From the NCBI GenBank assembly GCA_905234605.1, contig CAJOIE010000004.1, positions 1 to 64,000 of the forward strand: 64,000 bases of DNA. The letters run 5' to 3'. The DNA comes from an uncultured Bacteroidaceae bacterium. Lineage in GTDB: Bacteria; Bacteroidota; Bacteroidia; Bacteroidales; Bacteroidaceae. Below are positions 26,274 to 34,000 of this stretch, piece by piece (the first letter of the stretch is position 1; each line of letters begins with the position of its first letter). The notes under the pieces were generated by a model. That model had not been told where the DNA came from. It did not search any database and was given only the letters and a program-made list of their open reading frames with translations. The position numbers were made by a program, and so were the translations under genes.

Positions 26274-27818
26274 ATGGCACAACAAGAAGACGTCTTCAAG
26301 AAGATTATCTCCCACTGCAAGGAATACGGTTTCGTGTTCCCTTCGTCCGACATATACGACGGCCTTGGTGCCGTGTACGACTACGGTCAGAACGGCGTGG
26401 AACTCAAGAACAACATCAAGCAATACTGGTGGCAGAGCATGGTGTTGCTGCACCAGAACATAGTGGGTATCGATGCGGCTATATTCATGCATCCCACCAC
26501 ATGGAAGGCCAGTGGTCACGTGGATGCCTTCAACGACCCCCTCATCGACAACCGCGACTCCAAGAAGCGCTACCGTGCCGACGTGCTGATAGAGGACCAG
26601 ATGGCCAAGTACGACGAGAAGATAGACAAGGAAGTGGGCAAGGCACGCAAGCGCTTCGGCGACGCCTTCGACGAGGCCCAGTTCCGCTCCACCAACGGCC
26701 GTGTGCTTGAGTTGCAGCAGAAGCGTGACGCGTTGCATGAGCGTTTCCAGCGTGCCATGAACAGCAACGACCTCGACGAGCTCAAGCAGATTATCATCGA
26801 CGAGGAGATAGTGTGCCCCATCAGTGGCACGCGCAACTGGACCGACGTGCGCCAGTTCAACCTCATGTTCAAGACCGAGGTGGGCAGTACTGCCGAGGGC
26901 ACCAGCACCATCTACCTGCGTCCCGAGACGGCACAGGGCATATTCGTGAACTACCTCAATGTGCAGAAGACGGGGCGCATGAAGCTGCCCTTTGGCATAG
27001 CCCAGATAGGCAAGGCCTTCCGCAATGAGATAGTGGCACGCCAGTTCATCTTCCGCATGCGTGAGTTCGAGCAGATGGAGATGCAGTACTTTGTCAAGCC
27101 AGGCACAGAGTTGGAGTGGTTTGCCCGCTGGAAGCAGACACGCATGGCCTGGCATCAGGCTCTTGGCTTCGGTGCCGAGAACTACCGTTTCCACGACCAC
27201 GACAAGCTGGCTCACTATGCCAATGCTGCCACCGACATTGAGTTCCACATGCCGTTTGGCTTCAAGGAGGTTGAGGGCATACACTCACGCACCAACTTCG
27301 ACCTCTCGCAGCATGCCAAGTACTCGGGCAAGAAGATAGAGTACTTTGACCCCGAGACCAACGAGAGCTACACGCCATACGTCATAGAGACCAGTATCGG
27401 CGTAGACCGCATGTTCCTCAGCGTGATGTGCCACAGCTACGATGAGCAGCAGCTGGAGGGTGGCGACACCCGCGTGGTGCTGCACCTGCCGGCAGCACTC
27501 GCTCCCGTGAAACTCGCTGTGCTGCCCCTCGTGAAGAAGGATGGCCTGCCCGAGGTGGCACAAGGCATCGTCAGCGACCTGCGCTTCCACTTCAACTGCA
27601 AGTATGACGAGAAGGACACCATAGGCAAGCGCTACCGCCGTATGGATGCCATCGGCTGCCCCTACTGCGTCACCGTTGACCACGATACACTCCAGGACAA
27701 CTGCGTCACCCTGCGCGACCGCGACACCATGGAGCAGAAGCGTGTGCCCATCAGCGACTTGCGTGCTATCATTGAGGATAAGGTGAGCATCACGTCGCTC
27801 CTCAAGAAACTGCTGTGA
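26274..27818 (+). CDS. glyS: Glycine--tRNA ligase, single-subunit dimeric type
   Basis: Class II synthetase that charges tRNA-Gly. The 514 residues match the eukaryote/archaeal-like alpha2 form common in Bacteroidota. Visible are FVFPSSDIYDGLGAVYDYGQNGVELKNNI at the N-terminus, motif 2 with FRNEIVARQFIFRMREFEQMEMQYF, motif 3 near IETSIGVDRMFLSVM, and a C-terminal anticodon-binding domain from APVKLAVLPLVKKDGLPE. ATG 26274 (MAQQEDVFKK) was chosen because it fits homologues; the 23 codons upstream do not look like protein. Confidence 0.96.
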   Translation: MAQQEDVFKKIISHCKEYGFVFPSSDIYDGLGAVYDYGQNGVELKNNIKQYWWQSMVLLHQNIVGIDAAIFMHPTTWKASGHVDAFNDPLIDNRDSKKRYRADVLIEDQMAKYDEKIDKEVGKARKRFGDAFDEAQFRSTNGRVLELQQKRDALHERFQRAMNSNDLDELKQIIIDEEIVCPISGTRNWTDVRQFNLMFKTEVGSTAEGTSTIYLRPETAQGIFVNYLNVQKTGRMKLPFGIAQIGKAFRNEIVARQFIFRMREFEQMEMQYFVKPGTELEWFARWKQTRMAWHQALGFGAENYRFHDHDKLAHYANAATDIEFHMPFGFKEVEGIHSRTNFDLSQHAKYSGKKIEYFDPETNESYTPYVIETSIGVDRMFLSVMCHSYDEQQLEGGDTRVVLHLPAALAPVKLAVLPLVKKDGLPEVAQGIVSDLRFHFNCKYDEKDTIGKRYRRMDAIGCPYCVTVDHDTLQDNCVTLRDRDTMEQKRVPISDLRAIIEDKVSITSLLKKLL

Positions 27819-27931
27819 AGGGGAGTAGTGGAAGGGGGTAATGCACGACATGCCCCAGACACCCTGCCAAACTTCTCTCTTGCCTGAAGATTATGAGAAA
27901 TCACCCCCTATATTCAAATTCCACCTATCCA

Positions 27932-27957
27932 CTCTCACATGGGAGAGGGAGTGAGAG
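27932..27957. repeat. Inverted repeat between glyS and the FKBP gene
   Basis: CTCTCAC at 27932-27938 pairs with GTGAGAG at 27951-27957. The flanking DNA (to about 27995) is a purine/pyrimidine-biased CTCTC and GGAG mix typical of dispersed noncoding repeats, which affects the choice of start for the next gene. Confidence 0.5.
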
Positions 27958-27991
27958 CGAACCTTCACCCCTCTCTCTCCGGCGAGGAGCC

Positions 27992-28663
27992 GTGAGTGGT
28001 GCCTTTGGTGTTGTGGGAGGAGTGTTCCTTCTTCTCCTTCTCTTCTTTGTCGCCTCGTGCAGCAAGGATGCTGATGTCTACGACCCTTATCACGACTGGG
28101 CGGCACGTAACACTGAGTGGTATGCCTCCGTGGCCGACTCGGCGCGTCAGGCCATCCGCCAGGCCCGCGCGGCCTATGGCGATGAGTGGGAGTCTCACTG
28201 TGCCTGGCGCATGTATAAGAGCATCCAGCAGAGTCCAGCCTACGACAGTCATACCATCGACGACAGCATTTGTGTGCACTTCGTTGCCAAGGGAGAGCAA
28301 GGGCAGGTGCATCCCATTCAGACAGACACCATCCGTGTGCACTTCCGCGGTATGCTCATGCCCACCACGCTGGCCGACGGAACCACCGATGAGCTTGTGT
28401 TTATGCAGAGCTATTACGGTGTCTTCGATGCCCTGACGGCCGCTCCGCAGAAGGCTGCCGTGTCGAGCACACTCTTCACTGCCGGCACACGCACGGCTCT
28501 GCAGCAAATGGTCGTGGGTGACGACTGGTGGGTATATGTGCCGGCCAGTCTGCACTACGGCAGCACGACAACAGGGATGGTGCCGGCAGGCAGTGCCGTG
28601 CGCTATCGCCTCGGCCTTGCAGCCATATACCCCGTTGGTGAGGTGGTGCCGGAGTGGAAGTAG
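27992..28663 (+). CDS. FKBP-type peptidyl-prolyl isomerase-like lipoprotein
   Basis: Probable periplasmic or outer-membrane-anchored proline isomerase/chaperone. From the GTG at 27992 the 223-residue product has a strong signal peptide and lipobox (LLLLLFFVASC). A C-terminal FKBP-like domain follows: DTIRVHFRGMLMPTTLADGT, QQMVVGDDWWVYVPASLHYGS and VPAGSAVRYRLGLAAI. Several active-site aromatics of FKBP12 are not obvious, so activity is uncertain. An ATG at 27893 would add 33 residues, but those translate the inverted-repeat region and would push the signal helix far from the N-terminus, so I prefer GTG. It lies downstream of glyS on the same strand. Confidence 0.8.
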   Translation: MSGAFGVVGGVFLLLLLFFVASCSKDADVYDPYHDWAARNTEWYASVADSARQAIRQARAAYGDEWESHCAWRMYKSIQQSPAYDSHTIDDSICVHFVAKGEQGQVHPIQTDTIRVHFRGMLMPTTLADGTTDELVFMQSYYGVFDALTAAPQKAAVSSTLFTAGTRTALQQMVVGDDWWVYVPASLHYGSTTTGMVPAGSAVRYRLGLAAIYPVGEVVPEWK

Positions 28664-28809
28664 AGTGAGCTGTGAGTAGCAAAAGGAGTTGTCGGAGGAA
28701 TTAAGCCAGCACTTGTAAAGCGGGAGCACTGTCAGAAAAAACATACGGCAGAACAACCCAGACTACCTCGACTCCTCAGATATTATTACGAGAAACTATA
28801 TAAACAACA

Positions 28810-30177
28810 ATGTCAACAACCAACAACCGCACGTTCCTCCATACGATGCGCAAGTATGCCAATGGCAGCGTGCTGCTCATCATGGCCACCATCCTGGCTC
28901 TGTTCTTTGCCAACCTGCCTGCCACACGCGATGCCTACGCACAGCTCTGGCAGTTGCCTGTGTCGGTGCGCATAGGCAGCTTCGACCTCTTCAGCCATGG
29001 CGGCCATCAGATGACGCTCATGGACTTCATCAACGACTATCTCATGGCTCTCTTCTTCCTCTGTGTGGGTCTGGAGATAAAGCGCGAGGTGCTGTGTGGT
29101 GAACTCTCCACGCGGCAGAAGGCCATGCTGCCTGTCATCGGGGCCTGTGGCGGAATGCTCATCCCTGTGGTCATCTTCTACCTTGTGTGCGCCGGACATC
29201 CCATGATGGAGCGCGGCTGTGCCATACCTATGGCCACCGACATAGCCTTCTCCCTTGGTGTGCTCTCACTCTTCGGCAAGCGTGTGCCCGTGGGGCTCAA
29301 GATATTCCTGGCCGCGCTGGCTGTGGCCGACGACCTCGGGGGCATCATCGTCATTGCCATCTTCTACACCGAGCACATGGCGTGGAGCTACATGCTGGGC
29401 GCCCTGACTGTGGTGGCGTTGCTGCTGCTATGCAACTACCGTGGCCTGCGCATCAAGGGTGTCTACCTCGGCCTTGGGTTGGTGCTGTGGTATCTTGTGC
29501 TAAACACAGGCATACATGCCACCATCGCCGGCGTGGTGCTGGCGTTCTGCATACCGAGCGACCTCGGGCGTGGCACGCGTTTCTACTTGCAGCGCATACG
29601 CAAGCTGGCTCTGCGCTATCCCGAGATTGTGGTGAGCGAGGCCGACCGCAAGCGCACGGTGGTCATCTCGAAGGACGACGTGCAGCTGCTGCGCAGCATT
29701 GAGGAGGCGTCGGACCACCTCATATCGCCTTTGCAGGATATGGAGGACAACCTGTCCATCCCCGTCAACATGGTCATCATTCCGCTCTTTGCCTTCGCCA
29801 ACGCGGGCGTCGATTTCTCGGGCATGTCGCTGCTGAGTCTCTTCCACGGCGTGGCTCTCGGCGTGTTCCTTGGCCTGCTGGTGGGCAAGTTCCTGGGAGT
29901 GCTGAGTTTCTCGTGGATAAGCATGAAGCTGGGCCTGTGCCAGATGCCCAACGGTGCCGACTGGCGCTCGTTCATGAGTGTGTGCATGGTGTGTGGCATC
30001 GGTTTCACCGTGTCCATGTTCATCGCGGCGTTGAGCTACTTGCCCGTGGCCGAGCTCGGTGGTGCCGAGATGCTCAACGAGGCCAAGCTCGGCATCATGG
30101 CAGGCTCGCTGGCATCGGGCATCGTGGGTTGCATACTGCTCCACTTCACCCTGCCCAAGGAGCCGGTGGAGGACTAA
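28810..30177 (+). CDS. nhaA: Na+/H+ antiporter NhaA
   Basis: NhaA exports sodium in exchange for protons and controls pH and salt tolerance. The 455-residue product has about 12 membrane segments. The ion-binding aspartate pair is in ALAVADDLGGIIVIAIFY, and other marks are FFLCVGLEIKREVLCGELSTRQ, the helix IV region AIPMATDIAFSLGVLSLFGKRVP and a C-terminal GIGFTVSMFIAALSY. A cytoplasmic insert of about 60 residues (FYLQRIRKLALRYPEIVV onward) is longer than in E. coli and usual for Bacteroidota. ATG 28810 gives the normal N-terminus. Confidence 0.96.
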   Translation: MSTTNNRTFLHTMRKYANGSVLLIMATILALFFANLPATRDAYAQLWQLPVSVRIGSFDLFSHGGHQMTLMDFINDYLMALFFLCVGLEIKREVLCGELSTRQKAMLPVIGACGGMLIPVVIFYLVCAGHPMMERGCAIPMATDIAFSLGVLSLFGKRVPVGLKIFLAALAVADDLGGIIVIAIFYTEHMAWSYMLGALTVVALLLLCNYRGLRIKGVYLGLGLVLWYLVLNTGIHATIAGVVLAFCIPSDLGRGTRFYLQRIRKLALRYPEIVVSEADRKRTVVISKDDVQLLRSIEEASDHLISPLQDMEDNLSIPVNMVIIPLFAFANAGVDFSGMSLLSLFHGVALGVFLGLLVGKFLGVLSFSWISMKLGLCQMPNGADWRSFMSVCMVCGIGFTVSMFIAALSYLPVAELGGAEMLNEAKLGIMAGSLASGIVGCILLHFTLPKEPVED

Positions 30178-30279
30178 GCCCTCACCCACGGCCGTCTAAG
30201 CCTCACCATGCCTCTTCTCCCGTGTGAGCGTGAAGGAACAACCACCATTAAGTGCGAGAGTGGCTTGCAACAAGGATAT

Positions 30280-31014
30280 ATGTTCAGATGCAGCATCATA
30301 CATAGGGCTACGCATGCCTTTGTGCTCACAGTGGCGGCTCTCTGCCTGACCACGGCGGCTGGCGCGCAGGAGCCTGTGGTTCAGCACAGGCCCTATCTCG
30401 ACAACCGTTTCCTGCACTATGGCTTCTTCATAGGCTTCAACGCCATGGACATGGAGGTGCGCAACAACGGCTTCGTGGACCCCACCACGGGTGAGCAGTG
30501 GTATGCCGATGTGGACAACTATCAGCCTGGCTTCAGCGTGGGCATACTGGGCGAGGTGCGGCTGAGCAAGTATCTGGGCCTGCGCGTGCAGCCCACCATA
30601 CACTTCGGGCAGAAGCATGTCTACTACCATGAGCAGCTGTCGGGGCGCGACTCCACGCAGAACATCAAGTCGACCCTGCTCTCCGTGCCCATAGGGCTTA
30701 AGATTGCCGCTCCGCGCTACAACAATTTCCGCCCGTATGCCGTGGTGGACGTGGCACCGACAGTCGATATGACAAGCCGCAAGCAGACCGCCCTGCAGAC
30801 GCAGCAGCTGGACTGCTACGTGGAGCTGGGTCTGGGCTGCGACTTCTATCTGCCCTACTTCAAGTTCATACCGGAGCTGAAGTTCTGCTTCGGACTGCGC
30901 GACTGCATCGTGCACGACCGCAAGGACCTGACGGAGCCTGCCTTGCAGCGTTTCACGCGCTCGGTGGACCGTGGTGCCTCGCGCATGATAGTGCTCTCGT
31001 TCTACTTCGAGTAG
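30280..31014 (+). CDS. porT: PorT-family outer-membrane barrel protein of the T9SS
   Basis: PorT was found as an inner-face outer-membrane protein needed for gingipain secretion by the type IX system. The 244-residue product has a signal peptide (VAALCLTTAAGAQ) and an eight-strand-like barrel with the family phrases HYGFFIGFNAMDMEV, SVGILGEVRLSKYLGLRVQPTIHFGQK and SVPIGLKIAAPRYNNFRPY. It ends in IVLSFYFE, a typical barrel terminus. ATG 30280 was chosen for the signal peptide and the GGA-containing sequence before it. It follows nhaA by 102 bp and converges on murI across a strong terminator. Confidence 0.88.
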   Translation: MFRCSIIHRATHAFVLTVAALCLTTAAGAQEPVVQHRPYLDNRFLHYGFFIGFNAMDMEVRNNGFVDPTTGEQWYADVDNYQPGFSVGILGEVRLSKYLGLRVQPTIHFGQKHVYYHEQLSGRDSTQNIKSTLLSVPIGLKIAAPRYNNFRPYAVVDVAPTVDMTSRKQTALQTQQLDCYVELGLGCDFYLPYFKFIPELKFCFGLRDCIVHDRKDLTEPALQRFTRSVDRGASRMIVLSFYFE

Positions 31015-31040
31015 TGCTGAGCCCGGCTGTCGCCATACAT

Positions 31041-31093
31041 ATAGCGCAAGGCGTGCTGGCTGTAACGGAAGCAGCCTGCACGCCTTGCGCTAT
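31041..31093. terminator. Bidirectional hairpin between porT and murI
   Basis: Perfect 16-bp arms (ATAGCGCAAGGCGTGC at 31041-31056, complement at 31078-31093) continue as an inner GGCTG/CAGCC stem. The hairpin lies between convergent genes, 27 bp after porT and 30 bp after murI. No long U-tract is present on either side. Confidence 0.7.
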
Positions 31094-31122
31094 CTTTGTG
31101 GCGGAGGGTGGCTGGTGTGGCC

Positions 31123-32010
31123 TCAGAGCTCTATGTGGTGAGCCTCCATGTCTTCGTCGAGGAAGATGCGTGCCTTGGATGTGAAGGCCGCAGGCTGCTC
31201 GGTAGTGTAGTAGCAGCATGTGCCGTCGTGGCTCAGGCGGCTCTCCATCTCGGGGTGGCGGCGCAGGTAGTCGGCCAGGCTGCGTGCCACGTAGCTGCCC
31301 TGCGGCAGCAGGCGCACGTGAGGCGGACAGAAGAGGCGCAGCTTGGGCATGAGCAGCGGGAAGTGGGTGCAGCCCAGGATGATGGTGTCTATGGCAGGGT
31401 CGCGCCCGAGCAGCCGGTGCAGATGGTGCTCCACGAAGTAGTCGGCCCCAGGGCTTTCAGCCTCCATGTTCTCCACGAGCGGCACCCACATGGGACAGGC
31501 CTCGCCCACGACGGTGATGTCGGGGTGCTGCTTGGCAATCTCGATGTCGTAGGTGCGGCTGGCTATGGTGCCCTGCGTGGCCAGGATGCCCACGTGGCGC
31601 GTGCGTGTCAGGCTGCCTATGGCCTCAGTGGTGGGGCGTATGATGCCCAGCACACGGCGCGTGGGGTCGGCGGTGAGCGGCAGGTCGTGCTGCTGGATGG
31701 TGCGCAGGGCCTTGGCCGACGCTGTGTTGCAGGCCAGCACCACCAGCGGGCAGCCCATGCTGAAGAGCCTGTGCACAGCCTGAAGCGTGAACTGATAGAC
31801 CACCTCGAAGGAGCGCGTGCCGTAGGGTGCGCGTGCATTGTCGCCGATGTAGAGGTAGTCATAGGCAGGCATCAGGCGGCGTATCTCGCTCAGGATGGTG
31901 AGGCCGCCATAGCCCGAGTCGAAGATGCCTATGGGCGTGCGGCTGCCGGCGGCGGTGCTTGTGGCGGCAGGCTCGCGCGATGGCGGCCATGGAGTGGTGG
32001 TGGATGACAT
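31123..32010 (-). CDS. murI: Glutamate racemase
   Basis: MurI makes D-glutamate for peptidoglycan. The 295-residue product has the N-terminal PIGIFDSGYGGLTILSEI, the first catalytic cysteine in PLVVLACNTASAKAL, DNARAPYGTRS, and the second catalytic cysteine in DTIILGCTHFPLLMP. It is complete. A Ser/Thr/Pro-rich N-terminal extension of about 25 residues precedes the core. ATG 32010 and ATG 32022 are both possible; the frame further upstream translates repeat array B. It is the last gene of the porG-uppS-bamA-ompH cluster, where it is commonly found. Confidence 0.95.
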   Translation of the reverse strand: MSSTTTPWPPSREPAATSTAAGSRTPIGIFDSGYGGLTILSEIRRLMPAYDYLYIGDNARAPYGTRSFEVVYQFTLQAVHRLFSMGCPLVVLACNTASAKALRTIQQHDLPLTADPTRRVLGIIRPTTEAIGSLTRTRHVGILATQGTIASRTYDIEIAKQHPDITVVGEACPMWVPLVENMEAESPGADYFVEHHLHRLLGRDPAIDTIILGCTHFPLLMPKLRLFCPPHVRLLPQGSYVARSLADYLRRHPEMESRLSHDGTCCYYTTEQPAAFTSKARIFLDEDMEAHHIEL

Positions 32011-32027
32011 AGTGGGTGCCATGGAGA

Positions 32028-32175
32028 GATGGTGCAGGGTGTAGGCCCGGACGATGCATGGTGATTGCAATAACCCTGCATGGTGCCGGGCCGGCACCAT
32101 GCAGGGTGGGCGTGCCTGCCGCACAGGGTGTCTGCACGGCGTGCGCATGGTGCTCCCTGCGGTGGGTGCAGGGGC
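32028..32175. repeat. TGCA-centred repeat array B, 4 good units and 3 decayed ones
   Basis: Units start at 32028, 32050, 32072, 32095, 32117, 32139 and 32162 (spacing 22, 22, 23, 22, 22, 23). The first four are GATGGTGCAGGGTG, GACGATGCATGGTG, AACCCTGCATGGTG and CACCATGCAGGGTG. Units five and six have lost the TGCA but keep GGGTG or TGGTG right halves in phase, and the seventh regains TGCA. Units three and four form a 35-nt perfect hairpin (32073-32107). The array fills the gap from 6 bp before murI almost to the ompH stop. Confidence 0.85.
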
Positions 32176-32184
32176 GTGCTTGTG

Positions 32185-32757
32185 TCAGTCGGTGGCTGCG
32201 GCTTCCACCTTGTTCACTATGCCGAGGTGTATGAGCACGAGCTCGCTGATGTCGCGACCCTGCTCGGGGTTGACGAAGGGCAGCGAGTTGCCGTCGGTGT
32301 TGGCTACGAAGGCGAGGCCTTGCTCCGTGGCTACGGCGGCGATGGCCTGCTCCAGGCGCTGGCGGGCTGTGCTCTGCAACTCGCGCTCGGCCTGCCGCAG
32401 CAGGCTGCGGCTCTGCTCACGGAAGCTGACGCTCTTCTCCATGAGCTCCTGGAGCTCGGCCTGGCGCTTCTGCATGATGCTGGCGGGGAAGTCCTTCTGC
32501 CCCTTGATGAACTCGGCGAACTTGCGCTGGAACTCTTCCTCGGAGCGGGTGGCTTCGGCGTCGTACTTGGCCTTGAGGGCGGCGAACTCGGTCTGTGCCG
32601 TGGCATACTCGGGCATCTGCTGGAGGATGGCGCGGTAGCTGAGGTAGCCGAACTGTAGTGCGGGGGCCGGTGTCTGGACGGGAGCCTCCTCGGTGGTCTC
32701 CTGTGCGCTGATGGCCATGGGCAGTGCCAGGAGCAGTGTCAGTAGCAGTCGTTTCAT
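32185..32757 (-). CDS. OmpH/Skp-family periplasmic chaperone, third copy
   Basis: Skp-like chaperones hold unfolded outer-membrane proteins on their way to BamA. The 190-residue product has a signal peptide (MKRLLLTLLLALPMAISAQ), the family start LQFGYLSYRAILQQMPEYATAQTEF, a long charged coiled-coil arm, and the C-terminal strand region GLAFVANTDGNSLPFVNPEQGRDISE. An acidic and Pro-containing insert (EETTEEAPVQTPAPA) follows the signal peptide and is not in the other two copies. It lies 39 bp after the second copy. Confidence 0.92.
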   Translation of the reverse strand: MKRLLLTLLLALPMAISAQETTEEAPVQTPAPALQFGYLSYRAILQQMPEYATAQTEFAALKAKYDAEATRSEEEFQRKFAEFIKGQKDFPASIMQKRQAELQELMEKSVSFREQSRSLLRQAERELQSTARQRLEQAIAAVATEQGLAFVANTDGNSLPFVNPEQGRDISELVLIHLGIVNKVEAAATD

Positions 32758-32796
32758 GACGGTGTGGTCTTAGGGTGTGTGACGTTGGGCTGTGGC

Positions 32797-33294
32797 TCAG
32801 ATGCCGAGAGCTTTCTTGAGCTCGGGGGTGATGTCCACGCTGAGTTTCTCGCTGATGTAGGGGATGCCCGACGTCACGTCCATGATGTAGACGTAGCCTC
32901 CGGCCTCGCCTATGGTCTTGACGGCGGCGGTCACCTTGTCGAAGATGGCTTGCATCTTCTCCTGATAGGCCTTCTGGTAGGCCTGCTGGTTGTCTTGCGC
33001 GCTCTGCTGGATGCGCTCGGAGAGGTCCTGCAGCTCGGCCTCGCGGCGTGCGCGGACGTTGTCGAGCAGGTTGGCCTGTTCCTTCTGGTACTCTTCATAC
33101 TTGCGGCGGAACTCGTCCTGCATGCGCTGCAGGTCGTCCTCATACTGCTTGCCGAGCACTTGCAGCTCCTGCTGTGCCGTGGCATACTCCGGCATGATGT
33201 TGATGATGGCCTGCGAGTTGAAGTGGCCGAATTTCTGGGCCATGAGACTGAGTGGGGCGAGCATGATGACTGCTGCCAAGAGAAGTCTTTTCAT
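32797..33294 (-). CDS. OmpH/Skp-family periplasmic chaperone, second copy
   Basis: The 165-residue protein has a signal peptide ending SLMAQ, then FGHFNSQAIINIMPEYATAQQEL, a coiled-coil arm with many Gln and Glu residues (LGKQYEDDLQRMQDEFRRKYEEY), and VYIMDVTSGIPYISEKLSVDITPELKKALGI. This end is the standard OmpH head domain. It is the shortest and most canonical of the three copies. It is 91 bp after the first copy, and a near-match promoter (GACCTTTG on the minus strand at 33320-33327) suggests it can also be transcribed on its own. Confidence 0.93.
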   Translation of the reverse strand: MKRLLLAAVIMLAPLSLMAQKFGHFNSQAIINIMPEYATAQQELQVLGKQYEDDLQRMQDEFRRKYEEYQKEQANLLDNVRARREAELQDLSERIQQSAQDNQQAYQKAYQEKMQAIFDKVTAAVKTIGEAGGYVYIMDVTSGIPYISEKLSVDITPELKKALGI

Positions 33295-33385
33295 TGTGAT
33301 GGTGTGTTGATGTCACGACGCAAAGGTCGCTGTTTACGGTGAGTTGGTTAGCGTTGTGGGTGATGTTGTGTTGGCATGCCGGCGG

Positions 33386-33937
33386 TCAGTTGCTGTAGCC
33401 GAGCTTGGCGAGCACCTCGGCCGAGATGTCGATCTTGGGCGAGGCGAAGATGATGCCGGAGTCCGACGCGCGGTCGAGCACAAGGCTGTAGCCACGTGCC
33501 TCGCAGATGTCCTTCACGGCATTGTAGATCTCGTCCTGTATGGGTGCCATGAGACTCTCGCGCTTCTTGAAGAGCTCGCCCTCGGGACCGAAGTACTTGC
33601 GCTTGAGCTCGGCGGCCTCCTTCTCCTTGGCCACGATGGCCTCCTCGCGCTGGGCCTTCTGCTCGGCACTGAGGAACACGGCCTCGCTCTGGTAGGTCTT
33701 GTAGAGGGTCTGTGCCTCGGTGGTCAGGGCCTCCACCTCGGCCTGCCACTTGCGTGAGATCTGGTTGAGCTGCTCGTTGGCACGCTCGTAGGCGGGTATG
33801 TTGCGCAGGATGTACTCCATGTCGATGAGCACGAACTTCTGCGCGTGGAGGGCAGCACCCTCCCAGCCTCCCGTGAGCGGGAGGAGAAACAGGACTGCCA
33901 GCATGGCTGTCCATTTCTTGATGGCTGTCATTGTCAT
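33386..33937 (-). CDS. OmpH/Skp-family periplasmic chaperone, first copy
   Basis: The 183-residue protein directly follows bamA by 63 bp. It carries a signal peptide (AMLAVLFLLPLTGGWEGAALHAQ), FVLIDMEYILRNIPAYERANEQLNQIS at the head domain, a coiled-coil arm containing YFGPEGELFKKRESLMAPIQ, and YSLVLDRASDSGIIFASPKIDISAEVLAKLGY. The PEGEL segment is typical of Bacteroidota OmpH. Placement next to bamA fits a shared role in outer-membrane assembly. Confidence 0.93.
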   Translation of the reverse strand: MTMTAIKKWTAMLAVLFLLPLTGGWEGAALHAQKFVLIDMEYILRNIPAYERANEQLNQISRKWQAEVEALTTEAQTLYKTYQSEAVFLSAEQKAQREEAIVAKEKEAAELKRKYFGPEGELFKKRESLMAPIQDEIYNAVKDICEARGYSLVLDRASDSGIIFASPKIDISAEVLAKLGYSN

Positions 33938-34000
33938 AATGGTTATGTGTTGTCGGGATAATCGGAGTAATCAGAGTAAAAGGAGTAAGTGGTGTGGGGG

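Noticed and set aside
31091..31098. TATCTTTG as a plus-strand promoter after porT
   Set aside because: It overlaps the 3' arm of the terminator hairpin, and no plus-strand gene follows.
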